DNA from: Bacteroidota bacterium
GTDB taxonomy: Bacteria; Bacteroidota; Ignavibacteria; Ignavibacteriales; Melioribacteraceae
Direction: 5' to 3'
NCBI GenBank assembly: GCA_021812705.1
Contig: JAKAMT010000012.1
Coordinates: 1 to 35,036, forward strand
Length of the DNA: 35,036 bases
Below, piece by piece: positions 15,286 to 22,912 of the stretch. The stretch's first letter is position 1. The number at the start of each line of letters is the position of its first letter. The notes under the pieces are model-generated. The model was given only the letters and a program-made list of their open reading frames with translations. It had not been told where the DNA came from and searched no databases. The position numbers and the translations under genes are program-made.

Positions 15286-16458
15286 TTGACAGTTCAGATA
15301 GTAAATATTTATTATCCCGAAGTTTTTAAAAGGTACAGCGATAAATTTAAAATTTACCGCGATCTATATGAGAAAGATCTGCTTGGATTGGAAATAAGAG
15401 GATTAGATTTCAAACTTGCTCAAAGCATAAAAAAAATAGTTCTGGTCAATAATCACATTTGCTACAATACCGGCAAGAAAGGGGATAAAATTTGCGACTT
15501 CCTTGTGCTCGGTTCGCTCGGCACATTCAAAGAACTGTCAAAAGAAATTATTTCTACCGGAAATGAAGATCTTGGTTTTAAAGTTTCTCAAACTGTAAAA
15601 AACAATGAAGAGTACGAGAACCAAACTCTTGATATAGCGGGCTCTCTTTTCAAAATGAATAAAGCTTATGTCTTGGGAATACTTAATGTAACTCCGGATT
15701 CTTTTTCGGATGGAGGACGATATTCAGCGCAAAATTCCGCGGTTCAACACGGAATCAAAATGCTGGAAGAGGGGGCTGATATAATTGATGTAGGCGGTGA
15801 ATCTACAAGACCGAATGCAGATCCGGTCAGCGAAGACGAAGAGATAAAAAGAGTTGTTCCGGTAATTGAAAATATTCTAAAGTTAAAACCCGATGCTTTA
15901 ATTTCGGTGGATACTTATAAATCCAAAGTGGCGGAATTAGCCCTCTCTGCGGGCGCGAAAATTGTTAATGATATAAGCGGTTTTGCCGCGGATTCATTGA
16001 TGCCCGAAACAGTTAAAAAATTTAACGCTGCCGTTGTGCTGATGCACATGAAGGGTAATCCGAAAACAATGCAGATAGATCCATTTTATGATGAGGTTAT
16101 TTCCGAAATTTATGACCAGCTCTGTGCCAAGGCCGATGCCGCAAGAAAATTTGGGATTAAAAATATTATTATTGATCCCGGAATTGGATTCGGCAAACGG
16201 GTGAGCGACAATTATGAAATCATAAAACGGCTGAATGAATTTAAAGGAATTGGTTACCCGATTTTGGCCGGCGTATCAAGAAAATCGTTTCTTGGAAAAT
16301 CTTTGAATATCGGAGTGGATGAAAGGGAAGATTCAACTCTGATAACGGAAACTATTGCAATTAAAAACGGAGCCAGATTCATAAGAACTCATCAAGTAAA
16401 AAATACACTGCAGGCGGTAAAGATTAACGGAATTATTGATAACCCGGATCTTATCTGA
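15286..16458 (+). CDS. folP: Dihydropteroate synthase with about 125-residue N-terminal extension
   Basis: 390 residues. The C-terminal 265 are a complete DHPS: GILNVTPDSFSDGG (residues 131-144), DVGGESTRP, SVDTYKS, INDISG, MHMKGNP, DPGIGFGK, GVSRKSF and the RTHQV end. It joins p-aminobenzoate to dihydropterin pyrophosphate in folate synthesis. The N-terminal part has no motif I recognise; comparable extended DHPS proteins of about 400 residues exist in some anaerobes (from memory). The start is TTG 15286 with AAAGAGG 5 bases upstream. The frame stays open upstream to 15160 but has no ATG, GTG or TTG there. The stop is 1 base before the cdaA start. Confidence 0.92.
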   Translation: MTVQIVNIYYPEVFKRYSDKFKIYRDLYEKDLLGLEIRGLDFKLAQSIKKIVLVNNHICYNTGKKGDKICDFLVLGSLGTFKELSKEIISTGNEDLGFKVSQTVKNNEEYENQTLDIAGSLFKMNKAYVLGILNVTPDSFSDGGRYSAQNSAVQHGIKMLEEGADIIDVGGESTRPNADPVSEDEEIKRVVPVIENILKLKPDALISVDTYKSKVAELALSAGAKIVNDISGFAADSLMPETVKKFNAAVVLMHMKGNPKTMQIDPFYDEVISEIYDQLCAKADAARKFGIKNIIIDPGIGFGKRVSDNYEIIKRLNEFKGIGYPILAGVSRKSFLGKSLNIGVDEREDSTLITETIAIKNGARFIRTHQVKNTLQAVKINGIIDNPDLI

Positions 16459-16459
16459 A

Positions 16460-17293
16460 ATGACGGAAATATTTAAAATAGGATTTATATCGGTTTCTTT
16501 GCTCGATATAATTGATATCGTTCTGGTGACGCTGATATTTTACAAAGTCTATTCCGTGATCAGAGCCACTATAGCCGCGCAAATATTTTATGGAATGATT
16601 CTCGTTCTTATACTTGCTCTCCTTGCACAGGCGGCAAATTTTAAAGCGCTGGGATGGCTGCTTAAATTGCTTTCGGATATCTGGGTAATAGCATTTGTAA
16701 TATTATTCCAGCCGGAGATACGCAGGCTGCTGGTTCTTATAGGCAGAAATCCGTTTGTGCGCATGTTCATTAAGAACGACGGCGCGAATGTGGCAGATGT
16801 AATTTCGGAAGCCGCGTTTGAACTTGCACAGCATCAGCACGGAGCTTTGATTGTAATTGAGAGGTCGGTTGGTATTAGAGGTGTTGCGGAAACCGGAGAA
16901 ATAATTAACGCCAGGCTTTCAAAAAATCTCCTACGCTCCATCTTTTTTCCGAGATCTGCCTATCACGACGGCGCGGTAATCGTCAATAATGAAACGGTGG
17001 AAGCTGTCCGCTGCACTTTGCCGCTTTCAAGCGAAACTTCTGTTAACGGAGTTGAACTTGGTATGAGACACAGAGCGGGACTCGGAATATCGGAACAGAC
17101 TGATGTGATAAGCGTGATAGTTTCTGAAGAAACAGGCAGCATTTCAGTTGCAGAAAAAGGAGAGTTAAAATCGGGGCTCTCTAAGGAAGGATTGCGCAAT
17201 TATCTTTTTAATGCTATTACTGTATCAAGAAAAAACGGCTTGAAGAATATATTAAGCGCGGTCAAAAAAAATAAATTCAGTACCGGCGAATAA
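16460..17293 (+). CDS. cdaA: Diadenylate cyclase CdaA (c-di-AMP synthase)
   Basis: 277 residues from ATG 16460, 1 base after folP. Three N-terminal membrane spans (about residues 8-28, 32-55, 62-80) lead to a DisA_N catalytic domain. It carries the DGA motif (YHDGAVIV, Asp170) and the RHR motif (GMRHRAGLG, residues 203-205), both needed for making c-di-AMP from two ATP. Membrane-bound c-di-AMP synthases control potassium and osmotic balance and wall integrity. The partner regulator CdaR (YbbR domain), usual next to cdaA in Firmicutes, is absent here; a 127-base gap follows. Pairing with folP is common in Bacteroidota, from memory. Confidence 0.93.
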   Translation: MTEIFKIGFISVSLLDIIDIVLVTLIFYKVYSVIRATIAAQIFYGMILVLILALLAQAANFKALGWLLKLLSDIWVIAFVILFQPEIRRLLVLIGRNPFVRMFIKNDGANVADVISEAAFELAQHQHGALIVIERSVGIRGVAETGEIINARLSKNLLRSIFFPRSAYHDGAVIVNNETVEAVRCTLPLSSETSVNGVELGMRHRAGLGISEQTDVISVIVSEETGSISVAEKGELKSGLSKEGLRNYLFNAITVSRKNGLKNILSAVKKNKFSTGE

Positions 17294-17420
17294 ATCCGAT
17301 AAAAATTTTCTCAGAATGGAAATTATTTATTCCGGGTGAGTGATTTGCAGGAAAATATTTTTAATAATTCATTAAATTAATAAACAGTGTAATTAATCTT
17401 TTAACTACGGCGGGTGACAG

Positions 17421-18098
17421 ATGAGACTAAGATATTTTTCACACTCTGCAGTTCAGATAACCGCAAATAACGGAAAGGTGCTTCTTATAGATCCGTTTCT
17501 TGACGGCAATCCAACTTCTCCTGTAAAATCGGATGAAGTAAAAGCTGATTACATTATATTGACGCACGCACACGGTGACCATTTAGGCGATTCATTCAAA
17601 ATTGCCGAACGATGCGGCTCGCTTTTTATTTGTGTTAACGAACTTGCAAATTATTGCGCTTCAAAAGGTTTTAATGCTCACAATATGCACATTGGAGGTG
17701 CGCGCAATTTTGATTTCGGCAGAATAAAATTTACTATTGCGCATCACGGTTCCGTTACCCCTGATAATCAGTATGCGGGAGAGCCGGCAGGAGTAGTTTT
17801 GACTATCGATGGAAAATCGCTTTATCATACGGGAGACACCGGATTGTTTTACGATATGAAATTGATTGGTGAAATGACTCCGCTTGATTATATGCTGCTT
17901 CCCATCGGAGACAATTATACAATGGGAATTGAAGATGCGGTTAAAGCAGTCGAACTTGCAAAACCGAAAACCGCTATTCCTATTCACTACAATACATTTT
18001 CAGTTATTGAAAATGACCCTGAGCTCTTTAAGAGCAGAGTCGAAAAAATCGGCTTAACATGCAAAGTGCTGAAATTTGGCGAAGAGATTGAACTTTAA
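17421..18098 (+). CDS. UPF0173 metal-dependent hydrolase (metallo-beta-lactamase fold)
   Basis: 225 residues. The HxHxDH zinc motif reads THAHGDHLGD (near residue 50), with further metal ligands in IAHHGS (near 110), HTGDTG (near 137) and IPIHYNTF (near 190). Family members are UlaG/UPF0173-like hydrolases of undefined substrate. Length and N-terminus (MRLRYFSHSAV) match the family; a GGTGA ribosome site precedes the ATG. It is the first gene of the parAB stretch, 36 bases before parA, but is probably a metabolic hydrolase unrelated to segregation. Confidence 0.88.
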   Translation: MRLRYFSHSAVQITANNGKVLLIDPFLDGNPTSPVKSDEVKADYIILTHAHGDHLGDSFKIAERCGSLFICVNELANYCASKGFNAHNMHIGGARNFDFGRIKFTIAHHGSVTPDNQYAGEPAGVVLTIDGKSLYHTGDTGLFYDMKLIGEMTPLDYMLLPIGDNYTMGIEDAVKAVELAKPKTAIPIHYNTFSVIENDPELFKSRVEKIGLTCKVLKFGEEIEL

Positions 18099-18133
18099 TA
18101 CTATAATTTTGTCTTGGAGTAATACTTCTTTTT

Positions 18134-18916
18134 ATGGCTAAAAAAATTGTTATCGCAAATCAGAAAGGCGGTGTAGGAAAAACCACTACCGCAATTAATT
18201 TATCTGCATCCGTTGCAGCTGCGGAATTCAGAACTCTCCTTATCGACATTGATCCTCAGGCTAATTCGACTTCCGGACTCGGCGTTGATAATTATCAGCT
18301 TTCGGTTTATCAGACTCTAATAGGCACCGAAAATGTTTCAGACTGCATAATGAACACTTATATGCCGTTCCTCGACATACTTCCTTCCACAATCGATCTG
18401 GTCGGCGCGGAGGTAGAATTAGTCTCGATGGATAACAGGGAATTTTTATTGAAGAAAGCGCTTGAGCAAATAGAGGAACGCTACGATTTTATTTTTATCG
18501 ACTGTCCTCCTTCGCTCGGACTTCTCACATTGAATGCGCTGACTTCGGCAGATTCTGTTTTAATCCCGGTTCAGTGTGAATACTTTGCACTCGAGGGATT
18601 GGGGCAACTATTAAACACAATAAACATCGTTAAGAAAAAATTGAATGAGAATCTTGCAATAGAAGGCGTCTTGCTTACCATGTTCGATTCCAGACTGCGT
18701 CTTTCCAATCAGGTTGTAGAAGAGGTGAAAAAATATTTCGGCGCAAAAGTATTTCAGACAATCGTCCACCGGAATGTGAGATTATCAGAAGCCCCTTCAC
18801 ATTCAAAGCCTGTCATCCTTTATGATGCAAGTTCAGTCGGTGCCCAAAATTATATTTCATTGGCGTCAGAATTAATTCAAAGAAATAATTTAGAACAAAA
18901 GAAGAATATCAATTGA
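18134..18916 (+). CDS. parA: Chromosome partitioning ATPase ParA/Soj
   Basis: 260 residues with the deviant Walker A motif KGGVGKTT (residues 11-18), the Walker A' region [10 protein letters not shown] and Walker [12 protein letters not shown]. There is no N-terminal HTH, so it is the short chromosomal type. It acts with ParB on parS sites near the origin and may influence DnaA. The stop overlaps the parB TTG start. I searched by eye for the parS consensus (TGTTTCACGTGAAACA) in the window and did not find a good match. Confidence 0.95.
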   Translation: MAKKIVIANQKGGVGKTTTAINLSASVAAAEFRTLLIDIDPQANSTSGLGVDNYQLSVYQTLIGTENVSDCIMNTYMPFLDILPSTIDLVGAEVELVSMDNREFLLKKALEQIEERYDFIFIDCPPSLGLLTLNALTSADSVLIPVQCEYFALEGLGQLLNTINIVKKKLNENLAIEGVLLTMFDSRLRLSNQVVEEVKKYFGAKVFQTIVHRNVRLSEAPSHSKPVILYDASSVGAQNYISLASELIQRNNLEQKKNIN

Positions 18917-19860
18917 GCAATCTAAAACCCGGACTAGGCAGAGGATTAGAAGCATTAATCAATCCCGTGTCGAAAGATAAAATCGATAATCCCGTTGCAC
19001 TTTCAAGCAGAGACATTCAGAAAGACGACGGAGTTTCAAATGATGTTTTGGCCAAAATTCCTCTTGGCCAGATATCTCCAAATCCATATCAGCCCAGAAC
19101 GGAATTCGACCCGGTGGCTCTGGATGAACTGAAAAAATCAATTCTGGAAAACGGATTGATCCAGCCGGTTACCGTACGGCGGGTGCACAAAGAGAAGTAT
19201 GAGCTTATTTCTGGCGAGCGCCGGCTCCGCGCCTGTAAAGAGATAGGATTGAAAGATATCCCCGCATACATTATTAAGGTAGATACTAAAGAGATGATGC
19301 TTGCGCTGTCTCTCATAGAGAATATTCAGCGCGAAAAACTGAACGCGATTGAAGTTGCAACTGCCTACAAGCGATTGATGGATGAATGCAGTCTGTCTCA
19401 GGAAGAAATTGCCGTCAGAGTAGGGAAGGATAGAACAACGGTTACAAATACTATACGCCTTCTTAAACTTCCTGCAAAAATTCAGCAGAGCCTAATCAAG
19501 AATGAAATCTCCTCAGGGCATGCAAGATCTTTAATTAACCTTCCAAATGAAATTATGCAATTGGAACTGCTGGAGAAAATAGTTAAAGATGGCTGGTCTG
19601 TAAGAAAAGTTGAAGATGCAGTACGCAGCTATATAACGGCAAAGAATAAGGAGAAGAAAAAAAATCCCGCCCCGCAGAACAGCGTAAATACTCTTTCTCA
19701 GCGGGATCTTGAAAGCAAACTCCAGGGCATAATGGGCACAAAAGTGATCTGTAAACAGAAAAAAAATGGCGCCGGAGAATTAATTATAGAATATTATTCA
19801 TTGGATGAACTTGAGAGATTATTTGAACTCTTTGAAATCATCGGCAAGAATTATAACTGA
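18913..19860 (+). CDS. parB: Chromosome partitioning protein ParB/Spo0J
   Basis: 315 residues. It begins with the conserved [13 protein letters not shown] segment that stimulates ParA ATPase. The ParB/CTPase domain follows ([13 protein letters not shown] near residue 55 and the arginine patch [14 protein letters not shown] near 98), then [16 protein letters not shown] and the HTH ([27 protein letters not shown], read as two parts). A Lys-rich linker leads to the C-terminal dimer domain. The start is TTG 18913, overlapping the parA stop. The 3' end overlaps the next gene by 56 bases if that gene starts at its first ATG. Confidence 0.94.
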   Translation: MSNLKPGLGRGLEALINPVSKDKIDNPVALSSRDIQKDDGVSNDVLAKIPLGQISPNPYQPRTEFDPVALDELKKSILENGLIQPVTVRRVHKEKYELISGERRLRACKEIGLKDIPAYIIKVDTKEMMLALSLIENIQREKLNAIEVATAYKRLMDECSLSQEEIAVRVGKDRTTVTNTIRLLKLPAKIQQSLIKNEISSGHARSLINLPNEIMQLELLEKIVKDGWSVRKVEDAVRSYITAKNKEKKKNPAPQNSVNTLSQRDLESKLQGIMGTKVICKQKKNGAGELIIEYYSLDELERLFELFEIIGKNYN

Positions 19861-20353
19861 AATAATTCTGCTTTTGTTCCTCTTTGCAGCCGTCCCCGTT
19901 AGTGCACAAATGGATCCGGTCTTAAAAGATTCTAACCGTACGCAGATTGATACGTCAAAATTTGTGATGAAAAAATCTCCCTGGGGTGCGGTGATAAGGA
20001 GCGCTATCCTTCCGGGATTCGGCCAGTTCTACAATGAATCGTACTGGAAAATCCCCGTAGTCTGGGGAGGATTTGTCTATCTGGGCTATCAGTGGGATAA
20101 AGGAAATTCTCTTTATAAAAAATATAAAGATCTCTACACGGCAAGTGTGGACGCGAATAATATAGGCGATGAAACTTTAAGGCAAAGCCGCGATTTTTAC
20201 AGAGACCAGCGGGATCTGATAGCTGTGTTTATAGGACTTGCTTATTTCTTGAATCTTGTGGATGCTTATGTCGATGCGCATCTTTTTGATTTTGAAGTTC
20301 CAAAAGACAGCAGAGTTGCTCAGTATCAGCTTTCAATGAAGATAAAATTCTGA
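19805..20353 (+). CDS. DUF5683-type exported protein downstream of parB
   Basis: 182 residues. A hydrophobic stretch ending in VPVSA (about residues 22-34) looks like a signal peptide. The mature part has the DUF5683 pattern: WGAVIRSAILPGFGQFYNE, YWKIPVVWGGFVYLGYQWD, and a later hydrophobic helix (LIAVFIGLAYFLNLVDAYVDAHL). The family is typically found after parB in Bacteroidota and has no assigned function. Start uncertain: ATG 19805 overlaps parB by 56 bases and leaves a long n-region; TTG 19832 would give a tighter signal peptide. No ribosome site decides it. Confidence 0.75.
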   Translation: MNLRDYLNSLKSSARIITEIILLLFLFAAVPVSAQMDPVLKDSNRTQIDTSKFVMKKSPWGAVIRSAILPGFGQFYNESYWKIPVVWGGFVYLGYQWDKGNSLYKKYKDLYTASVDANNIGDETLRQSRDFYRDQRDLIAVFIGLAYFLNLVDAYVDAHLFDFEVPKDSRVAQYQLSMKIKF

Positions 20354-20362
20354 CGGGCCACA

Positions 20363-21067
20363 ATGAAAAATGTTCTAATATGCGGCAACTGCGGCAAAGA
20401 AAATGCATTCTTTAAACTGAATTGTACAGGGTGCAGATCCTTCCTCCGTGCCAGAATAGTAAACATAGATTTCTGGGATACCGTTTGGAAAATATTTTAC
20501 TCTCCGGTCTCTACCGCTGAAAAAATAATCCAGGCAGAAAACAAAAATTATCTTGTAACCAGCGGTCTGCTTACCGCATTTAAATTTTCGCTTGTGTCCC
20601 TCATGCTTCTTAATTTTTCCGTCGGAAAAACTCTGGGAGATCAACCCTATTTTAACGGGATGATGAGGGGAAGTCTCCCGTTCCTCATTTCAACATTGCT
20701 CTTTTCGATCGCTGTAACATTCATAAATAAATCTGTAGGAATTGAGAGCAGAATAAAGGATAATATAGCCATCTACTTTTTCTCGTTTGTGCCGGTGAAT
20801 TTTTCTTTATTTATACTTGCTCCAATACAATTTGCTCTATTTGGGGAATATTGGTTCACTTTTAATCCGTCTCCGTTCATAATGAAACCGCAGAGTGCGA
20901 TTGTAATTATTATACTTGAATTCGGAATGCTTATCTGGTCTGCATTTCTTTTCGTTGCTTCCACATATGCTCAATCAAAAAATAAAGTTTATTCTGCCGC
21001 GGTGGGGCTTTCCGGTTTTTTCCTGATTCTCCTTTCGGTTCTGATTTTTTCCTTCTTTGCAATCTGA
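20363..21067 (+). CDS. Zinc-ribbon plus multi-span membrane protein (Yip1-like)
   Basis: 234 residues. The N-terminus has two Cys pairs (CGNCG at 7-10 and CTGC near 21-24), a zinc-ribbon pattern. After a short soluble linker come about five membrane spans (roughly 67-85, 105-125, 140-160, 180-200, 212-233). The linker WKIFYSPVSTAEKII resembles Yip1-domain proteins, where a zinc ribbon often precedes the membrane domain. No catalytic residues and no specific function can be assigned. It starts 9 bases after the DUF5683 gene, likely the same transcript. Confidence 0.6.
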   Translation: MKNVLICGNCGKENAFFKLNCTGCRSFLRARIVNIDFWDTVWKIFYSPVSTAEKIIQAENKNYLVTSGLLTAFKFSLVSLMLLNFSVGKTLGDQPYFNGMMRGSLPFLISTLLFSIAVTFINKSVGIESRIKDNIAIYFFSFVPVNFSLFILAPIQFALFGEYWFTFNPSPFIMKPQSAIVIIILEFGMLIWSAFLFVASTYAQSKNKVYSAAVGLSGFFLILLSVLIFSFFAI

Positions 21068-21118
21068 GATGGTTTAATAGGCTAATTTTTTTTATTATTG
21101 CATAAAAGATTAATAAAC

Positions 21119-21640
21119 ATGTTGAAACTGAACACACTCTCAAAAACTTTTCTGTTTTTAACGGTATTGGGTTTTTCGCTTTTCCTCGGCGGGTATATCT
21201 TGCGGCAAATGCTTATCTATCAACTGTTCGAGACTAATGGTATCGATTTTAAAACAATGTATACCGCCCAGAATTTGCCTGCAGTATATTCTACTTTAGT
21301 TTCGGCATTTATCCTCAACTTCCTAAGCTATTATGCTTTCATTATTTCTTTTGTAATCTTTTTGTTATCGTCTAAGATAAATATTAAATATGAAGGATGG
21401 CTTTTTGCAATCATATTGATTGTTGCAGTGACAGCTCCGTTTGAAATTTATCTTTCTACTATAGATTTTAAGTTGTTCGGACTGATCCTCTCAAATTCTG
21501 CTCCTGTTAATGAGTTGTCTGAGCTGGTGCAGAAAAGAATGAGTGTACTGAGCAGTTTCCCCCTGATCGAAGTATTTTCTTTTGTTGCTGTTATATTTTT
21601 ATTTGTTTTTAAACCTCTTCGCAAGAATAATGAAAATTAA
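21119..21640 (+). CDS. Unrecognised four-span membrane protein
   Basis: 173 residues from ATG 21119; TTG 21098 is an alternative. Four hydrophobic segments are visible (about residues 10-30, 55-82, 93-112 and 150-168), with a soluble loop between the third and fourth (LSNSAPVNELSELVQKRM). I do not recognise the family. It ends 11 bases inside the next gene's start, so the two are probably translated together. Base composition and codon use look like the neighbours, so there is no sign of recent transfer. Confidence 0.6.
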   Translation: MLKLNTLSKTFLFLTVLGFSLFLGGYILRQMLIYQLFETNGIDFKTMYTAQNLPAVYSTLVSAFILNFLSYYAFIISFVIFLLSSKINIKYEGWLFAIILIVAVTAPFEIYLSTIDFKLFGLILSNSAPVNELSELVQKRMSVLSSFPLIEVFSFVAVIFLFVFKPLRKNNEN

Positions 21641-21899
21641 AGAGAAGGAATTCGAATCCATACTCATTGATCTTAAACTGTTGGCTCAGGAAATGGGAGC
21701 CAAAGTAAGATTCGAAAGAGGTGATTTCAAAGGCGGATACTGCCTGCTGAGAGAAGATAAAACCATTGTTATAAATAAATTGTCCACGCTTCAGAAAAAA
21801 GTAATGATACTTACAAACGCCTTAAAAGATCTCGGAATTAATGATCATTATATTCAGCCGAGGATAAGGGAAATTATAGACGAGATTAATGAGAAATGA
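21630..21899 (+). CDS. Small conserved-looking cytoplasmic protein upstream of aroQ
   Basis: 89 residues from ATG 21630. The frame opens further upstream, but those codons only shadow the previous membrane protein. The product is charged and soluble, with an N-terminal helix (KEFESILIDLKLLAQEMG), a beta-like middle (KVRFERGDFKGGYCLLRED) and a C-terminal helix (RIREIIDEINEK). I cannot name the family. It overlaps the previous gene by 11 bases and aroQ by 4 (ATGA), so it is locked into this operon. A role linked to the shikimate enzyme is possible but only by position. Confidence 0.6.
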   Translation: MKIKEKEFESILIDLKLLAQEMGAKVRFERGDFKGGYCLLREDKTIVINKLSTLQKKVMILTNALKDLGINDHYIQPRIREIIDEINEK

Positions 21900-22333
21900 T
21901 GAAAATTTTGATTCTGAACGGACCTAATCTTAATCTGCTTGAAAAAAGAGAGAGCGGTAATTACGGTTCTCTCTCTTTGAAGGAAATTTCCGATTCGCTT
22001 AGAACGGAATTCAACGATGTGGATTTTAATTTTTTCCAGTCGAACTCAGAGGGAGAATTGATTGGCGCTGTTCAAAATGCGGATAATTACGACGGAATAA
22101 TTATCAATCCCGGCGGATTAACACATACATCAGTTGGGTTGAGAGATGCGCTGGAGATGCTGGCCATTCCAAAAATTGAAGTGCATTTGTCCAATCTCTC
22201 TTCCAGGGAAGATTTCAGAAAGAATTTGATTACTACATCCCGAGTATCGGGTTACGTTTCCGGTTTCAAAGATATTAGCTATTCTGCGGCAGTTTATGCA
22301 TTGAAGAAATTAATTCAGAAGAAACAATATTAA
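21896..22333 (+). CDS. aroQ: Type II 3-dehydroquinate dehydratase
   Basis: 145 residues, typical length. It converts 3-dehydroquinate to 3-dehydroshikimate, step three of aromatic amino acid synthesis. Motifs: LNGPNLNLLEKRE, the catalytic Tyr loop (NYGSLSL), FFQSNSEGELI, INPGGLTHTSVGLRDAL and the catalytic His strand (KIEVHLSNLSSREDFR). In many homologues the third motif reads NPGAYTHTS; here GL replaces AY, a mild variation. ATG 21896 or 21899 are both possible; the former overlaps the previous stop. Other shikimate genes are not in the window. Confidence 0.94.
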   Translation: MMKILILNGPNLNLLEKRESGNYGSLSLKEISDSLRTEFNDVDFNFFQSNSEGELIGAVQNADNYDGIIINPGGLTHTSVGLRDALEMLAIPKIEVHLSNLSSREDFRKNLITTSRVSGYVSGFKDISYSAAVYALKKLIQKKQY

Positions 22334-22408
22334 TTTTTTCAAAAAACTCAATCTTGCGGATTCAATTAACAAAACCTATCTTTCTCATAGTAAAAAAGGG
22401 TTATTGAA

Positions 22409-22807
22409 GTGAAAGACTTTGGATTGAAAAAATTATATTACTCTATTAGTGAAGTAAGCAAGCTTACAAACTTGGAGCAGTATATTCTCCGTTATTGGGA
22501 GACAGAATTCGAACAGCTCAAACCCGGAAAAAACAGGGCCGGCAACAGAATCTATACAAATAAGGATATCAAATTAATCCTTCAGATTAAACGGCTTTTA
22601 AGAGAAGAAAAATACACGATAGAAGGCGCTAAGAAGATCTTGACCGATCTTCCGCTTGACGTTCCTGCAGTCTCTGCATCTGAACAAAAATCCGAACCTG
22701 CAAAACCGCCGCAGCCGCGCCCTATTAAAAAAGATTTGGAAGAAATAAAAAATTTTTTGCTTTACCTGAATTCTACATTAGAAACGGAACGTGGCGCAGT
22801 CCGGTAG
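22409..22807 (+). CDS. MerR-family regulator whose 3' end lies inside tRNA-Pro
   Basis: 132 residues. The N-terminal winged helix of the MerR type spans about residues 9-75 (YSISEVSKLTNLEQYILRYW, then NRAGNRIYTNKDIKLILQI and LLREEKYTIEGAKKIL). A Pro/Lys-rich linker and a short helix follow (LEEIKNFLLYLNS). It lacks the long dimer helix and Cys ligands of metal sensors, so the ligand is unknown. The start is GTG 22409 with AAAAAAGGG 8 bases upstream. The last seven residues and the stop codon are read from the 5' part of the tRNA-Pro gene (overlap 22785-22807), so tRNA processing would cut this message before its stop. Confidence 0.85.
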   Translation: MKDFGLKKLYYSISEVSKLTNLEQYILRYWETEFEQLKPGKNRAGNRIYTNKDIKLILQIKRLLREEKYTIEGAKKILTDLPLDVPAVSASEQKSEPAKPPQPRPIKKDLEEIKNFLLYLNSTLETERGAVR

Positions 22808-22858
22808 CGTACTTGAATGGGGTTCAAGGGGTCGCGGGTTCAAATCCCGCCGTTCCGA
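22785..22858 (+). tRNA. tRNA-Pro (anticodon GGG)
   Basis: A 74-base cloverleaf folds by hand: acceptor CGGAACG/CGTTCCG (22785-22791 with 22851-22857), D arm GCGC/GCGT, anticodon arm CTTGA/TCAAG with loop ATGGGGT (anticodon GGG), a 5-base variable loop, T arm GCGGG/CCCGC with loop TTCAAAT, and discriminator A. CCA is not encoded. The 5' end overlaps the MerR-family coding region. Confidence 0.95.
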
Positions 22859-22865
22859 CTTGGTC

Positions 22866-22892
22866 AGGCACATTTTGATGTGCCTTTTTTTT
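22866..22892 (+). terminator. Intrinsic terminator after tRNA-Pro, just before purF
   Basis: Perfect 8-bp stem AGGCACAT/ATGTGCCT with loop TTTG, then eight T. It begins 8 bases after the tRNA and ends 20 bases before the purF ATG, leaving no room for a separate purF promoter downstream of it. Confidence 0.9.
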
Positions 22893-22912
22893 AATTGAGG
22901 AAGAAATATTTA

